DNA from: JBOFWL01 sp051653605
GTDB lineage: Bacteria > Spirochaetota > Brevinematia > Brevinematales > Brevinemataceae
Length of the DNA: 64,000 nt
Assembly (NCBI GenBank): GCA_051653605.1
Contig: JBOFWL010000139.1
Span: 124,001-188,000 of the forward strand
Direction: 5' to 3'
Shown: positions 31,013-39,044 of the stretch, piece after piece
Layout: every line of letters starts with the position of its first letter
How positions within the stretch are numbered: the stretch's first letter is position 1
The notes under the pieces: generated by a model
Database searches by the model: none
Seen by the model: the letters and a program-made list of their open reading frames with translations, nothing else
What the model was told of the DNA's origin: nothing
Program-made: the position numbers and the translations under genes

Positions 31013-33331
31013 ATGAAAAACTATTTTATTCTTCATGGACATTTTTATCAACCCCCTCGGGAAAATCCTTGGACAGGTTTCATCGATCGACAAATTTCAG
31101 CGGCACCTTATACGGATTGGAATGTTCGTATTCATCAAGAGTGTTATTCATCTTGTGGGTATGCTCCGGTTATGAGTGGAGGGTGTGTTTCAGCAATTAT
31201 CAATTGTTATGAGTATCTTTCTTTTAATTTTGGGCCAACGCTTCTCGAGTGGATGGATGTTTATGCCCCAGATACGATTCGTCGTATCATTGATGCAGAT
31301 CGTATTTCGGCGGCACGTAATCATGGTCATGGAAATGCCATTGCTCAAGTTTATAACCATATGATTATGCCTTTATCCTCAATAAAAGATCAATACACGC
31401 AGACAATATGGGGATTAGAAGACTTCAAACGGCGTTTTGGACGTATCTCAGAGGGTATTTGGTTGGGTGAAACCGCTATTAATCAGACAGTAGCCGAGGT
31501 TTTAGTAGATAATGGAGTGAAATTTGTCATTTTGTCGCCATTTCAAGCCCAATCATATATCGAAAATGAGGCAACTATTGATGTTGAAGGTGGGAGAATT
31601 CCAACAGGCAGAGCTTATAAATTATTGACAAAAAATGGGCCATTGGCGGTTTTTTTCTATGATGGACCTATGGCATCTGGGGTTAGTTTTGGAGATTTGC
31701 TCAAAGATAGTAATAATCTTGCTGGAGCAGTCAGATCGGCTTTTGCAGGGCAACAAGGCGATGTAAAGCTCGTTCATACTGCCACAGATGGCGAAGTATA
31801 CGGGCACCATAAAAAATTTGGTAATATGGCTCTAGCGCGATTCATCGACCAAAACACTCGTTCTCCTCACCCCGAATTTGAGTTCACAAACTATGGAGCT
31901 TTTCTTGAGGAAAATCCTCCTCAACTCGAATGTGCGTTAATACCTGGGAATAATAATTTAGGTTCTTCATGGAGTTGTGCTCATGGAGTAGGGCGCTGGA
32001 AAGAAGATTGTTCTTGCCATACTGGAGGCTTGGATTCATGGAATCAAAAATGGAGAGCACCTCTCAGGGATGCCTTTGATTTTCTCCGTGATGCAATATC
32101 CGAGGCTGCAGAAAAGGCTCTTTCCCCCTTACTTACTGATGTTTGGGGCGCTAGAAATGCCTATTTTCAACCCTACACGCTTAAAACAGAAGAAAGCATA
32201 AGAGAATTTCTTTCAACATGGCAAAAAAAACAGCTTAGCTCAAACGAACGCCGTCAAGTTATCTTGATGATGGAAGGATTACGCTTTGCAATGTTGATGT
32301 ATACTAGTTGTGGCTGGTTTTTCTCTGATATTTCTGGAATAGAAACTATTCAAGATCTCCTCTATGCTCAACGCGCCTACGAATGCTTCGAGCCATATAT
32401 GGATAAATCTATATATGATAAATATTTGTCTATATTAGATCAAGCTCAAAGTAATCTTACAGAACAAGGGTCGGGGAAAGATATTCTCCTTAAGGCGATT
32501 GAAACATTCAAAATTCCACCAGAAACACTAAGACGTTATCTTGTTATTCAAGCCATTGAAAGTTCTTCGCCAGAACTAGTTATAGGCGATCTCCGCGTTA
32601 ACTGGAGCCTTAGAGAAAATTCTAGAGGGATGCTGGTATTTAAATCATTTATTTATAATGAGATAGTCGTAGCTTATAAAATGAAAAAAGGGCGTCTTTT
32701 TTATTCGGAATTAAGCAGTATGCCTCATGAAATCGACGATGATTTTTGGGCATCGGTTGAGTGGACGCCACTGTCTATAGCTTCGTTGCCATTTTTTCTG
32801 CGACTAGATGTTCTTTCGCGAAATCTTTCTGCGGAAATCACCAAAGGGCATGATCATAACCGTACTGATATTACGCTAGCCCCAGAGGCTTTTACAGGCT
32901 TAGAAAAATATCTTCTCCCTCAAGAAAAAATCAATCTGGAGTTATTTCTCTACCAAAAATTGTTAATACTTGCAGGCAAAATGGGGGAAACTCTTACTCC
33001 TCAAGAAAGTAGTAAATTTCACCTGATGATAACTCTCTACCGTAAACTAAACCCGTCAAACGCCTTTTTAGAGCAAATAGCACAGGTGACAATTGGGACT
33101 TTACATAGTTTTTTACTACAGGCACTTCGCCAGAGAGACGCAGAGGAGATAAAAGAAGCTCGCCTTATTTTGTGGGAAGTAAAAGATTTTACCCCTCCAG
33201 CATCTTTGGTAGTCCTACAAGATGATGTCTACCGCGCCTTAAAAATTAATAGAGGGCTTGAAGACGGGGAAAACCCCTTTAGAGTGCAACTTGAAGCTCT
33301 GATGAAAGACTTAAATATTATATGCCAGTAA
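31013..33331 (+). CDS. GH57-family glycoside hydrolase with C-terminal DUF3536-type region
   Basis: Cytoplasmic alpha-glucan-active enzyme family (amylase, branching enzyme, 4-alpha-glucanotransferase). I use the ATG at 31013 (MKNYFILHGHFYQPPRENPW), which has GGGGAGG 5 bases upstream; 772 residues result. The GH57 catalytic residues fit Glu153 in IWLGETAIN (nucleophile) and Asp259 in ATDGEVYGHH (acid/base). PWSGF-like NPWTGF and NNLGSSWSCAHGVGRWKEDC are characteristic of the DUF3536 subgroup. Residues about 480-770 form a second, mostly helical domain. No signal peptide, so the substrate is internal, perhaps glycogen or a maltodextrin. Substrate and reaction mode are not determined. First gene of a five-gene unit. 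Confidence 0.88.
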   Translation: MKNYFILHGHFYQPPRENPWTGFIDRQISAAPYTDWNVRIHQECYSSCGYAPVMSGGCVSAIINCYEYLSFNFGPTLLEWMDVYAPDTIRRIIDADRISAARNHGHGNAIAQVYNHMIMPLSSIKDQYTQTIWGLEDFKRRFGRISEGIWLGETAINQTVAEVLVDNGVKFVILSPFQAQSYIENEATIDVEGGRIPTGRAYKLLTKNGPLAVFFYDGPMASGVSFGDLLKDSNNLAGAVRSAFAGQQGDVKLVHTATDGEVYGHHKKFGNMALARFIDQNTRSPHPEFEFTNYGAFLEENPPQLECALIPGNNNLGSSWSCAHGVGRWKEDCSCHTGGLDSWNQKWRAPLRDAFDFLRDAISEAAEKALSPLLTDVWGARNAYFQPYTLKTEESIREFLSTWQKKQLSSNERRQVILMMEGLRFAMLMYTSCGWFFSDISGIETIQDLLYAQRAYECFEPYMDKSIYDKYLSILDQAQSNLTEQGSGKDILLKAIETFKIPPETLRRYLVIQAIESSSPELVIGDLRVNWSLRENSRGMLVFKSFIYNEIVVAYKMKKGRLFYSELSSMPHEIDDDFWASVEWTPLSIASLPFFLRLDVLSRNLSAEITKGHDHNRTDITLAPEAFTGLEKYLLPQEKINLELFLYQKLLILAGKMGETLTPQESSKFHLMITLYRKLNPSNAFLEQIAQVTIGTLHSFLLQALRQRDAEEIKEARLILWEVKDFTPPASLVVLQDDVYRALKINRGLEDGENPFRVQLEALMKDLNIICQ

Positions 33332-33377
33332 GTGTAAAAATTTGCGAAAAATAATGTTTTTATCTATACTGTATCCT

Positions 33378-33953
33378 ATGTTTGTGAAAGAAAAATTATT
33401 GCTAAGTTTACTTTTCTTTATTGTGGCTCCATTGAGGGCAAATTACCCTGAGGATGTCTATTTCTTTGAGCTAGGGCCAGTAGTTTGGGACTATTATGTG
33501 TCTCAAGAAGGCTCAAAAATGAGTTTTTACCGCACTCTAGAAATTACAGATGAAGCGTTTTTTCTTAATATAAAAGTTACCCTTACTCATAGAGGGACAC
33601 AATATCTCTACACTTTGCGAATACGCTTTGATGAAAAAGGAAATGCCTTTCTTCAAAATTTTAGTGATAATAGAGGGCCTATAGCTTTTTCAACGGCTCC
33701 ATTGCTTTTTCCTGCGGGTTCTGCTATGGCCGAGTCGTTCAATTTATTGCTAGCACCTGGTATTGGATGGAGAAAAGATACTACGCCCAGCGGAGATATT
33801 CGAAATCCTCGTGCAGATGTGGTATTCACGCTCTACTTAGGGGATATTCCTATCGATTTTACACTCCGTTATCGAGAAGGAATCGTTCTTATCCGTAGTG
33901 GTGAACACTTATTTACAAAAACAACCCAAAGAGTTTATAATAATGTGCGTTAA
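33378..33953 (+). CDS. Exported protein of unknown function
   Basis: The likely start is the ATG at 33378, which gives a clean signal peptide (MFVKEKLLLSLLFFIVAPLR) cleaved near residue 21; no strong ribosome binding site marks it, and upstream in-frame starts exist at 33342 (TTG) and 33354 (ATG). The mature part of about 170 residues is beta-rich with alternating polar and apolar residues (FYRTLEITDEAFFLNIKVTL, RGTQYLYTLRIRFDEKGNAF, ADVVFTLYLGDIPIDFTLRY). It could be a small periplasmic beta-barrel or beta-sandwich protein. I recognise no family. It lies 47 bases after the GH57 gene and 9 bases before a TPR gene. Confidence 0.75.
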   Translation: MFVKEKLLLSLLFFIVAPLRANYPEDVYFFELGPVVWDYYVSQEGSKMSFYRTLEITDEAFFLNIKVTLTHRGTQYLYTLRIRFDEKGNAFLQNFSDNRGPIAFSTAPLLFPAGSAMAESFNLLLAPGIGWRKDTTPSGDIRNPRADVVFTLYLGDIPIDFTLRYREGIVLIRSGEHLFTKTTQRVYNNVR

Positions 33954-33962
33954 GGAGGATTT

Positions 33963-34655
33963 ATGTCTCAGAGTCTAGTATCCAAACTCGAGCTTATTCT
34001 CTCTGAGAGCGCTCAAAATGGGACTTACGGTAACGCTATAGATAGATACCTCCAACTTTTGGAGGATAATCCCGAGGCTGTTATTATTTACTTTTATTTA
34101 GGTTTAGTCTCTATACGCCTCAATAATGTTACAAATGGAATCCGCTACCTTGAAATGGCGCGTTCCGCAGAACTTGATATGGGGCAAAAATTTCGATGCC
34201 TTATCTTTTTAGGAAAAGCATATGCTGATGTTAAAGCCTATAGTAAAGCCGAAAGAATGTTTAGAGAAGCCCTTCAAACAGGGGTTCCAGAACCTGGAGC
34301 TTACTCTGCAATAGGGGCGATATTTTACGAAAGAAGTATGATCGACCAATCGATCGACGCTCTTCGAAAAGCATTAGATATCGATCCTAATTATCCAGGT
34401 GCTCTTAATAACTTGGGATACATTCTTGTTGAAACAAAACGAAACGTTGAAGAAGGAATTCGCCTTTGTACAAAGGCAGTTGAAGTTGATGCTAAAAACC
34501 CTGCCTACAGAGATAGCCTAGGAAAAGCACTAATGGCTGCGGGTTATTATACAGAAGCAGAAGAACAATTGAAAAAAGCCTTAGAACTTTCCCCAGAAGA
34601 TAATATTGTCGCGGAGCATTTAGTCGAACTCCGCCAAAAGATGGAGCGAAAATGA
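33963..34655 (+). CDS. TPR-repeat protein
   Basis: 230 residues, cytosolic (no signal peptide), with about six tetratricopeptide repeats across almost the whole length: AIDRYLQLLEDNPEAVIIYF, LGLVSIRLNNVTNGIRYLEM, FLGKAYADVKAYSKAERMF, YSAIGAIFYERSMIDQSIDA, LNNLGYILVETKRNVEEGIR, RDSLGKALMAAGYYTEAEEQ. TPRs bind protein partners, and none is identified. AAGGAGG lies 5 bases before the ATG. The stop overlaps the next start by four bases (ATGA), so it is coupled to the exported helical protein that follows. Confidence 0.88.
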   Translation: MSQSLVSKLELILSESAQNGTYGNAIDRYLQLLEDNPEAVIIYFYLGLVSIRLNNVTNGIRYLEMARSAELDMGQKFRCLIFLGKAYADVKAYSKAERMFREALQTGVPEPGAYSAIGAIFYERSMIDQSIDALRKALDIDPNYPGALNNLGYILVETKRNVEEGIRLCTKAVEVDAKNPAYRDSLGKALMAAGYYTEAEEQLKKALELSPEDNIVAEHLVELRQKMERK

Positions 34656-35293
34656 GATATATCATAGTTATCCTTTTTATTGTCACTTCTACATTGTCAG
34701 CCCTTACCCCTGAAGAAAAGCGAGAAGCAAAAATTCAAGCTCAATTATCAAAACCCTTTAATCCTCTGGCACTTACTTTGCCTAAAGATGAGATTCTTCG
34801 CCTAATGAATGTTTCTCGCCTGATGGATATGGGTGGAACCAGTTATGCTCAAGGCTTTAATAGAAAGGCTATTTACTTCTATAATAAAGTGATAGAACTA
34901 TTTTCTTCAGAGATTGAAGAGGTAGCATGGGCTCATTATGAAATTGCTTTTATTTATCAACAATCAGCGTGGTGGCCTGCTCATAAAAGAAAAGCGCTCT
35001 ATCATTTGGATAAAACTTTGGGGCTAACCGGAGCAGACCCTGTGACAGCCCGTTTAGCTCAAACACTGAGGACACGCTTGAATAATCCCAAAGAATATAG
35101 GGTTTATCGGAAGCAAGAAGATGTGCTTTTTGTGCAGGATAAGCGGCAAAAACGTCTTGAAGATAAAAGAATTGCACAAGAAGAAGCTTTGGCGGCAAAA
35201 GTTCAAGCTGCCCAAAGAAAAGAACGCCGCCGTGCAGAAAAAGAACAAAGAAAAGCTGCTAAAAACAATAAAAATACCTCTAACCAGAGCTAG
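34652..35293 (+). CDS. Exported TPR-like helical protein with basic tail
   Basis: 213 residues with signal peptide MRYIIVILFIVTSTLSALT. Residues about 50-130 contain helix pairs that look like two or three TPRs (RKAIYFYNKVIELFSSEIEE, WAHYEIAFIYQQSAWWPAHK). The last 70 are a charged coiled coil rich in Lys, Arg, Gln and Ala (RLEDKRIAQEEALAAKVQAA, KERRRAEKEQRKAAKNNKN). It overlaps the upstream TPR gene by four bases and comes three bases before the acyltransferase gene. Function unknown. The basic tail could bind peptidoglycan or acidic envelope polymers, but this is a guess. Confidence 0.78.
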   Translation: MRYIIVILFIVTSTLSALTPEEKREAKIQAQLSKPFNPLALTLPKDEILRLMNVSRLMDMGGTSYAQGFNRKAIYFYNKVIELFSSEIEEVAWAHYEIAFIYQQSAWWPAHKRKALYHLDKTLGLTGADPVTARLAQTLRTRLNNPKEYRVYRKQEDVLFVQDKRQKRLEDKRIAQEEALAAKVQAAQRKERRRAEKEQRKAAKNNKNTSNQS

Positions 35294-35296
35294 ATA

Positions 35297-36262
35297 ATGG
35301 CTAAACGTCATTTTTCTATTGTTAGGCGATGTATTATGGCTCTAGAAGCGATATTAATTATCCCTATGGTGTATGTGGTGTCTTTTTTTTCTTTTCCGGC
35401 TATTAATAGCTTTTCTCGTTTTATTGGTAGAATTATACTGCTTTTGGCTCCTGGTAAAATTCAAGAGGTTAAAGAAAATCTTTCTATAATTCATCCTGAT
35501 AAAGTTTATTCTGATAAAGAAATAAAGTCAATAGCTGAATACAGTCAAGGATTTATTCTACGCATCTTTATAGAGCTTCAAAAAATTAGTAGAATGAATC
35601 TTCAAGAGATTTTACTCTGTTTTAGGCTAGATACGCCTTTTTTCTCTCACGTATATCGTCTTTTTTGTGAAAAAAAACCTCAGACACTCTTCACGCTTCA
35701 CTCTGGAAATTGGGAATTGTGCGGAATCATGATGGGAATACTTGGCCTAGATATGCTTTCCGTAGTTGAGAGGCAATTCAATCCTTTTTTAGATCAATAT
35801 TATCAAAATTTGCGTCGAAAAACGGGTATTCAACCTGTATATAATGAAATTTCATTAATGAGACCTCTTCTTAAATCTATGAAAAGTGGCTCTTGTGCGG
35901 TGTTGGTTGCAGACCAAAATTACTGGCATAGCCCTCTTTTTCTTCCTTTTTTTGGGCGGGAGGCGTCAGCTCCGAAGGCAGCAACGTTGGCACTTTATAA
36001 AAAGTCGCATTATTTATGCGGGGCATCTGAAACGCTATCTCCAGGGCGCATACGTATTTTTATTACAAAGCCCCAAGAGCTTCAATTAGTGGGAGATAAA
36101 AATCAGGATATTATCAATCTTACCACAAAGATTTATACGTTTTATGAAGATGTGATCCGTAAAAATCCACAAGATTGGTTTTTATTAAGTTCTGCTCGCT
36201 GGCGTTTAACTAAAGAAAAGTGGCTAGAGTGGGCCAAAAACCCCGATAGCGATTCTTTTTAA
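35297..36262 (+). CDS. LpxL/HtrB-family lipid acyltransferase
   Basis: 321-residue inner-membrane acyltransferase of the lysophospholipid/lipid A family. An N-terminal membrane anchor (CIMALEAILIIPMVYVVSFF) is followed by the catalytic HX4E motif in FTLHSGNWELCGIM (about residue 135), then VVERQFNPFLDQYYQNLRRKTG, ADQNYWHSPLFLPFFGREASAPKA and LPLYKKS-like ALYKKSHY. In enterobacteria such enzymes finish lipid A with secondary acyl chains; other members acylate phosphatidylinositol mannosides or glycolipids. Many spirochaetes lack lipid A, so the acceptor here is open. An alternative start is at 35336. Last gene of the GH57 unit, before a separately promoted groES. Confidence 0.88.
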   Translation: MAKRHFSIVRRCIMALEAILIIPMVYVVSFFSFPAINSFSRFIGRIILLLAPGKIQEVKENLSIIHPDKVYSDKEIKSIAEYSQGFILRIFIELQKISRMNLQEILLCFRLDTPFFSHVYRLFCEKKPQTLFTLHSGNWELCGIMMGILGLDMLSVVERQFNPFLDQYYQNLRRKTGIQPVYNEISLMRPLLKSMKSGSCAVLVADQNYWHSPLFLPFFGREASAPKAATLALYKKSHYLCGASETLSPGRIRIFITKPQELQLVGDKNQDIINLTTKIYTFYEDVIRKNPQDWFLLSSARWRLTKEKWLEWAKNPDSDSF

Positions 36263-36263
36263 A

Positions 36264-36280
36264 TTGGCATAAAAATTGCT
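36264..36280 (+). promoter_or_regulatory. Near-consensus sigma-54 (-24/-12) promoter of groES
   Basis: TTGGCAT (36264-36270), five A, TTGCT (36276-36280). The GG at 36266 and GC at 36278 are separated by exactly 10 bases, as required, and the site matches consensus TTGGCACG-N4-TTGCW at all but two positions. A start near 36290 leaves a 32-base leader. A weaker sigma-70 reading, TTGGCA-N17-TAAATA, overlaps the same bases. No CIRCE element is present. Confidence 0.55.
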
Positions 36281-36322
36281 AAGTAATAAATAAATAAATC
36301 GTAAATATTATGGAGGATTTAT

Positions 36323-36583
36323 ATGAGCGTTAAACCTTTGGGTAGCCGTATTCTTGTAAAAGTGAAAGATAGCGAAGAAAAAACAAGCGGAGGCTTGTAC
36401 ATTCCCCCTACTGCTCAAGAAAAAACAAATTTGGGTAAAGTTATCTCAGTAGGGGATAAAGATATCTCTGTTAAAGTTGGAGATGAAGTTATCTTTGATA
36501 AATATGCAGGTACAACGTTTCAAATTGATGGTGTTGATCATCTTATCCTTGAAATGGAAAATGTTTTAGCTATTAATGAATAA
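36323..36583 (+). CDS. groES: Co-chaperonin GroES
   Basis: Heptameric lid of the GroEL folding chamber. 86 residues, shorter than the usual 94-97 through trimming in the roof/beta-hairpin region, but with the full opening VKPLGSRILVKVKDSEEKT, the mobile-loop motif SGGLYIPPTAQEKTNLGKV that contacts GroEL, and the closing GVDHLILEMENVLAI. TGGAGG lies 6 bases before the ATG. groEL is not adjacent; the next gene is convergent. It has its own promoter region and terminator, so it is a monocistronic groES. Confidence 0.95.
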   Translation: MSVKPLGSRILVKVKDSEEKTSGGLYIPPTAQEKTNLGKVISVGDKDISVKVGDEVIFDKYAGTTFQIDGVDHLILEMENVLAINE

Positions 36584-36610
36584 AAAATCCCCCATATGGG
36601 GGATTTTTTC
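36582..36610. terminator. Bidirectional terminator between groES and ybeY
   Basis: A perfect 14+14 palindrome (core ATCCCCCATATGGGGGAT) flanked by A/T runs on both sides, between convergent genes. Confidence 0.93.
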
Positions 36611-36618
36611 TAGATAGA

Positions 36619-37098
36619 TTAAATATGATTACTCTTTACGCCTGCATAATTTATCATGAATTCATCCATTAATTCATCTTGTAAAGCTAGCATTTCTTTT
36701 TCATCTTCTTCACCACGTTCGTGATCGTAGCCAAGTAGGTGTAAAAGGCCATGCGTGACAAGACGAGCCAACTCTTCCTCATTACTAATATCATATTCTT
36801 GAGCTTGAGCTGCCGCTCTATCCATAGAGATGATCACATCCCCTAGAATTTTTGTTTCAAAATCCATTTCTTCACCTTCATCCTGAGAGAAGGATAATAC
36901 ATCCGTAGGGTAATCTTTTTCTCTATAGGTGAGATTTAAATTATGAATAAAAGTATCATCGCAAAACAAAAAAGAACATTCCCAGTCTTCCTTGTTAAAT
37001 CGAGTTAGAATAGCCTTAATATGAGCTTCTAATTTTTTTTGAAAATCAATACTTGGATGCTGATTTTTTTTAATTGAATCAAATGAAAGTGAAATCAC
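36619..37098 (-). CDS. ybeY: Endoribonuclease YbeY
   Basis: Zinc-dependent RNase involved in 16S rRNA 3'-end maturation and ribosome quality control. 159 residues, GTG start at 37098 with AGGAGG 5 bases before it. The metal site HGLLHLLGYDHERGE has the family H-x3-H-x5-H, and LTYREKDYPTDVLSFSQDEG and ILGDVIISMDRAAAQAQEYD are signatures. The adjacent upstream gene on the same strand is 24 bases away and is unrelated by sequence. Confidence 0.94.
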   Translation of the reverse strand: MISLSFDSIKKNQHPSIDFQKKLEAHIKAILTRFNKEDWECSFLFCDDTFIHNLNLTYREKDYPTDVLSFSQDEGEEMDFETKILGDVIISMDRAAAQAQEYDISNEEELARLVTHGLLHLLGYDHERGEEDEKEMLALQDELMDEFMINYAGVKSNHI

Positions 37099-37122
37099 AC
37101 TTTCCTCCTAAAATAATATAAC

Positions 37123-37656
37123 CTAAGAAGAAATTCTGCGCCGAAAATTAGAAGAAGAACTATTTAATCGACCTAATTCTTGAGGTTTTGAAGGATTATT
37201 ATAACCTTGAACATTTACTTTATGCGAAGTAAAAAATTCCTCAGATCCTTCTTTCGAAACACGGTATATATCAATATCAAATTGACCTGCTCCCGTTAAA
37301 AAAGCAGAGCGAGATCGAGCTGGAACGCGAGCTAGCTCTCCAAAACTTGAACGAACAACCCAACTATCCGTAGATTCATCTAGAGTTGGTTCGGCGCGCC
37401 AAACAAGAAAAACTTTATTGTGGCTTTGAGGAAGAACAACAACTTCTGGCGAAAGAATCTTGGGTGTTACCTTGCTTGAATGTAATTCTACCACTTTTGT
37501 ATCGAAATCTTTTGGCGTAGACACCGATGGCTTTATTGCTTTTTTCTTTTTAGGTAAAGCCTCTTTTTTCTGATTGCTCACATCTTTCGATTTTTTAATA
37601 GGTTTAACAGTATTTCTACTTGTTTTTTTTTCTGTTTTCTCTGGAAAATTATCCAT
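37123..37656 (-). CDS. Lys-rich N-terminus plus beta domain, unknown
   Basis: 177 residues, no signal peptide. Residues 1-50 are Lys/Ser/Pro-rich and disordered (KKTSRNTVKPIKKSKDVSNQ). About 75-160 is a compact beta-rich domain (KVFLVWRAEPTLDESTDSWV, GELARVPARSRSAFLTGAG, DIDIYRVSKEGSEEFFTSHK) with the look of a fibronectin-III or DUF4912-like sandwich. The tail is Ser/Arg-rich. The Lys-rich start could bind nucleic acid or membranes. I do not recognise the family. AGGAG lies 9 bases before the ATG. It precedes ybeY on the same strand with a 24-base gap. Confidence 0.7.
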   Translation of the reverse strand: MDNFPEKTEKKTSRNTVKPIKKSKDVSNQKKEALPKKKKAIKPSVSTPKDFDTKVVELHSSKVTPKILSPEVVVLPQSHNKVFLVWRAEPTLDESTDSWVVRSSFGELARVPARSRSAFLTGAGQFDIDIYRVSKEGSEEFFTSHKVNVQGYNNPSKPQELGRLNSSSSNFRRRISS

Positions 37657-37743
37657 ATTACTGCTCCTGACTAATAACCTGTCAATATCATAACATAAAA
37701 TGGTAATTCTGCAAATATTTTATTTAAAATATAGTGAAATTAT

Positions 37744-37770
37744 AAAAAAACGGAGTAAAAACTCCGTTTT
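37744..37770 (-). terminator. Terminator after carD
   Basis: Minus strand AAAACGGAGT / ACTCCGTTTT with a 4-base loop, followed by seven T. Confidence 0.88.
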
Positions 37771-37784
37771 ATATTTAAGAAAAA

Positions 37785-38282
37785 CTACTCCACAGCAGGA
37801 GAATGCTTTGCTAAAAGATCCAGGATTTCTGCACGAACAGTCTCTGCATCTTTTGAGAGAACAATCGAAATCTCACCAGAAATCATATCTAAAGCATCAT
37901 TAAATAGCTTTTTCTCTGTTGAAGAAAGCTCTTTAACAGAATTTCTACGGTGAAGATTACGGACGACCTCTGCGATGTCGACCATTTTTCCTGACTTGAT
38001 CATTTCTGTGTGAAGCTTATACCTTTGCTTCCAATCAAAGGCGTTGACATCTCCCTCTGATGTAAGAATATCAAAACTTTGCTTGATAGCTTTTGCATCA
38101 ACAAGAGGGCGAATCCCTGTAGCATCAAAGTTGTTGGTTGGCACCATGACTTTTGTGTGCGTTAAAGGGAATTCAATAATCAGATATTCACGTTTTTGGC
38201 CGAGGACTTCCTTTTCCTCGACGTCTATGATCTGCCCTGCCCCATGGAAAGGGTAGAAAACATAGAGTCCTTTCTTGAACAT
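37785..38282 (-). CDS. carD: CarD-family RNA polymerase-binding regulator
   Basis: CarD/CdnL proteins bind the RNA polymerase beta subunit and stabilise open promoter complexes, often at rRNA promoters. The 165-residue protein has the Tudor-like RNAP-interaction domain at 1-60 (MFKKGLYVFYPFHGAGQIID and REYLIIEFPLTHTKVMVPTN), followed by a helical DNA-binding part with WKQRYKLHTEMIKSGKMVDIAEVVRNLHRRNSVKELSSTEKKLFNDA. Length is typical. GAGG lies 5 bases before the ATG. A FliA-like promoter element stands upstream (38336-38362), unusual for a housekeeping regulator. Confidence 0.93.
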   Translation of the reverse strand: MFKKGLYVFYPFHGAGQIIDVEEKEVLGQKREYLIIEFPLTHTKVMVPTNNFDATGIRPLVDAKAIKQSFDILTSEGDVNAFDWKQRYKLHTEMIKSGKMVDIAEVVRNLHRRNSVKELSSTEKKLFNDALDMISGEISIVLSKDAETVRAEILDLLAKHSPAVE

Positions 38283-38335
38283 TTAAGCCTCACTTTTGTT
38301 ATATTTTCCTCTGAAACAACTTCTGCACTATTTGA

Positions 38336-38362
38336 TTATCGGCATTTTTGAGAAAAGCTTTT
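38336..38362 (-). promoter_or_regulatory. Sigma-28 (FliA)-like promoter before carD
   Basis: Minus strand AAAAGCTT (38355-38362), exact 11-base spacer, GCCGATAA (38336-38343). The -10 is identical to the FliA consensus and the -35 matches 6 of 8 bases of TAAAGTTT. The start would be about 45 bases before the carD ATG. Confidence 0.45.
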
Positions 38363-38380
38363 CTTTCTAGACTATTTTTC

Positions 38381-38409
38381 TTGAAATTCTTTTTAAATTC
38401 ATATATAAT
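38381..38409 (+). promoter_or_regulatory. Promoter of the DUF218 gene
   Basis: TTGAAA (38381-38386), 17-base spacer, perfect TATAAT (38404-38409). With the ATG at 38428 the leader is only about 12 bases, just enough for GAGGAG. Confidence 0.6.
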
Positions 38410-38427
38410 ATCAATGAGGAGCAACGT

Positions 38428-39006
38428 ATGAATCGGTTCAAATGGGTGTTGCAAATCATTGTTTGTACGCTATTTACTGTTTGGCTTAGCTTATCTTTAT
38501 TTCTAGTTTACTATTCTCCAAAGACTGTTTTAGAGAAATCAGATATCATTGTCGTATTCGGCGCTGGTTATCGAAAGGATGGAAGACCTGTTCCAGCATT
38601 AGAGACGCGCCTTCAAACGGCGTCATGGTTATGGCAGCAAATGGGAGCTAATTCTAGCCTTCTTCTTAGTGGTCGTCAAGAGGAAGTTGCAGTGATGCAG
38701 CAGTACCTTGTTAATGAAGGTGTCCCTTCAGAAAAAATCAGCACTGATCTTGGCGGGACAAATACAGCAGCAACGGTTCGACGCCTGCAGCCTTTTCGGG
38801 ATAATAAAATAACGTTTGTCTCTCAAGCCTATCATTTACCTAGAATTCGACTTTACGCATATGTCTACCAGGTGAAAAACGTTACGTTTTCTGCAGCAGA
38901 ACGTATTGACTTGCCTTTATGGAGATTGCTTCCTGCAACTGCTAGAGAAAGTTTTGCAATTCTTTGTTTTCCCTTTCAACGAATCTTTATTTCGGATTAT
39001 CGTTAA
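38428..39006 (+). CDS. DUF218 domain membrane protein (SanA/YdcF type)
   Basis: 192 residues. An N-terminal membrane helix (LQIIVCTLFTVWLSLSLFLV) anchors an extracytoplasmic DUF218 domain: SDIIVVFGAGYRKDGRPVPALETRLQTA, LLLSGRQEE, LVNEGVPSEKISTDLGGTNT and ITFVSQAYHLPRIRLYA, matching the family's Gly-rich, GR/ALxxR, SGG-like and H-x-PR patterns. SanA and ElyC members affect envelope integrity and vancomycin tolerance; the enzymatic role is unproven. GAGGAG precedes the ATG by 7 bases. It is monocistronic and ends at a shared terminator. Confidence 0.88.
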   Translation: MNRFKWVLQIIVCTLFTVWLSLSLFLVYYSPKTVLEKSDIIVVFGAGYRKDGRPVPALETRLQTASWLWQQMGANSSLLLSGRQEEVAVMQQYLVNEGVPSEKISTDLGGTNTAATVRRLQPFRDNKITFVSQAYHLPRIRLYAYVYQVKNVTFSAAERIDLPLWRLLPATARESFAILCFPFQRIFISDYR

Positions 39007-39013
39007 CTATAAG

Positions 39014-39044
39014 AAAAAGCCTCACTTAGAGGCTTTTTTATTTT
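39014..39044. terminator. Bidirectional terminator between DUF218 and CapA-type genes
   Basis: A 10-bp stem AAAAAGCCTC / GAGGCTTTTT with a 5-base loop, T-runs both ways. Its right edge covers the stop codon of the convergent capA-type gene. Confidence 0.85.

Noticed and set aside
36263..36322. CIRCE heat-shock operator before groES
   Set aside because: Looked for TTAGCACTC-N9-GAGTGCTAA; no such inverted repeat is present.
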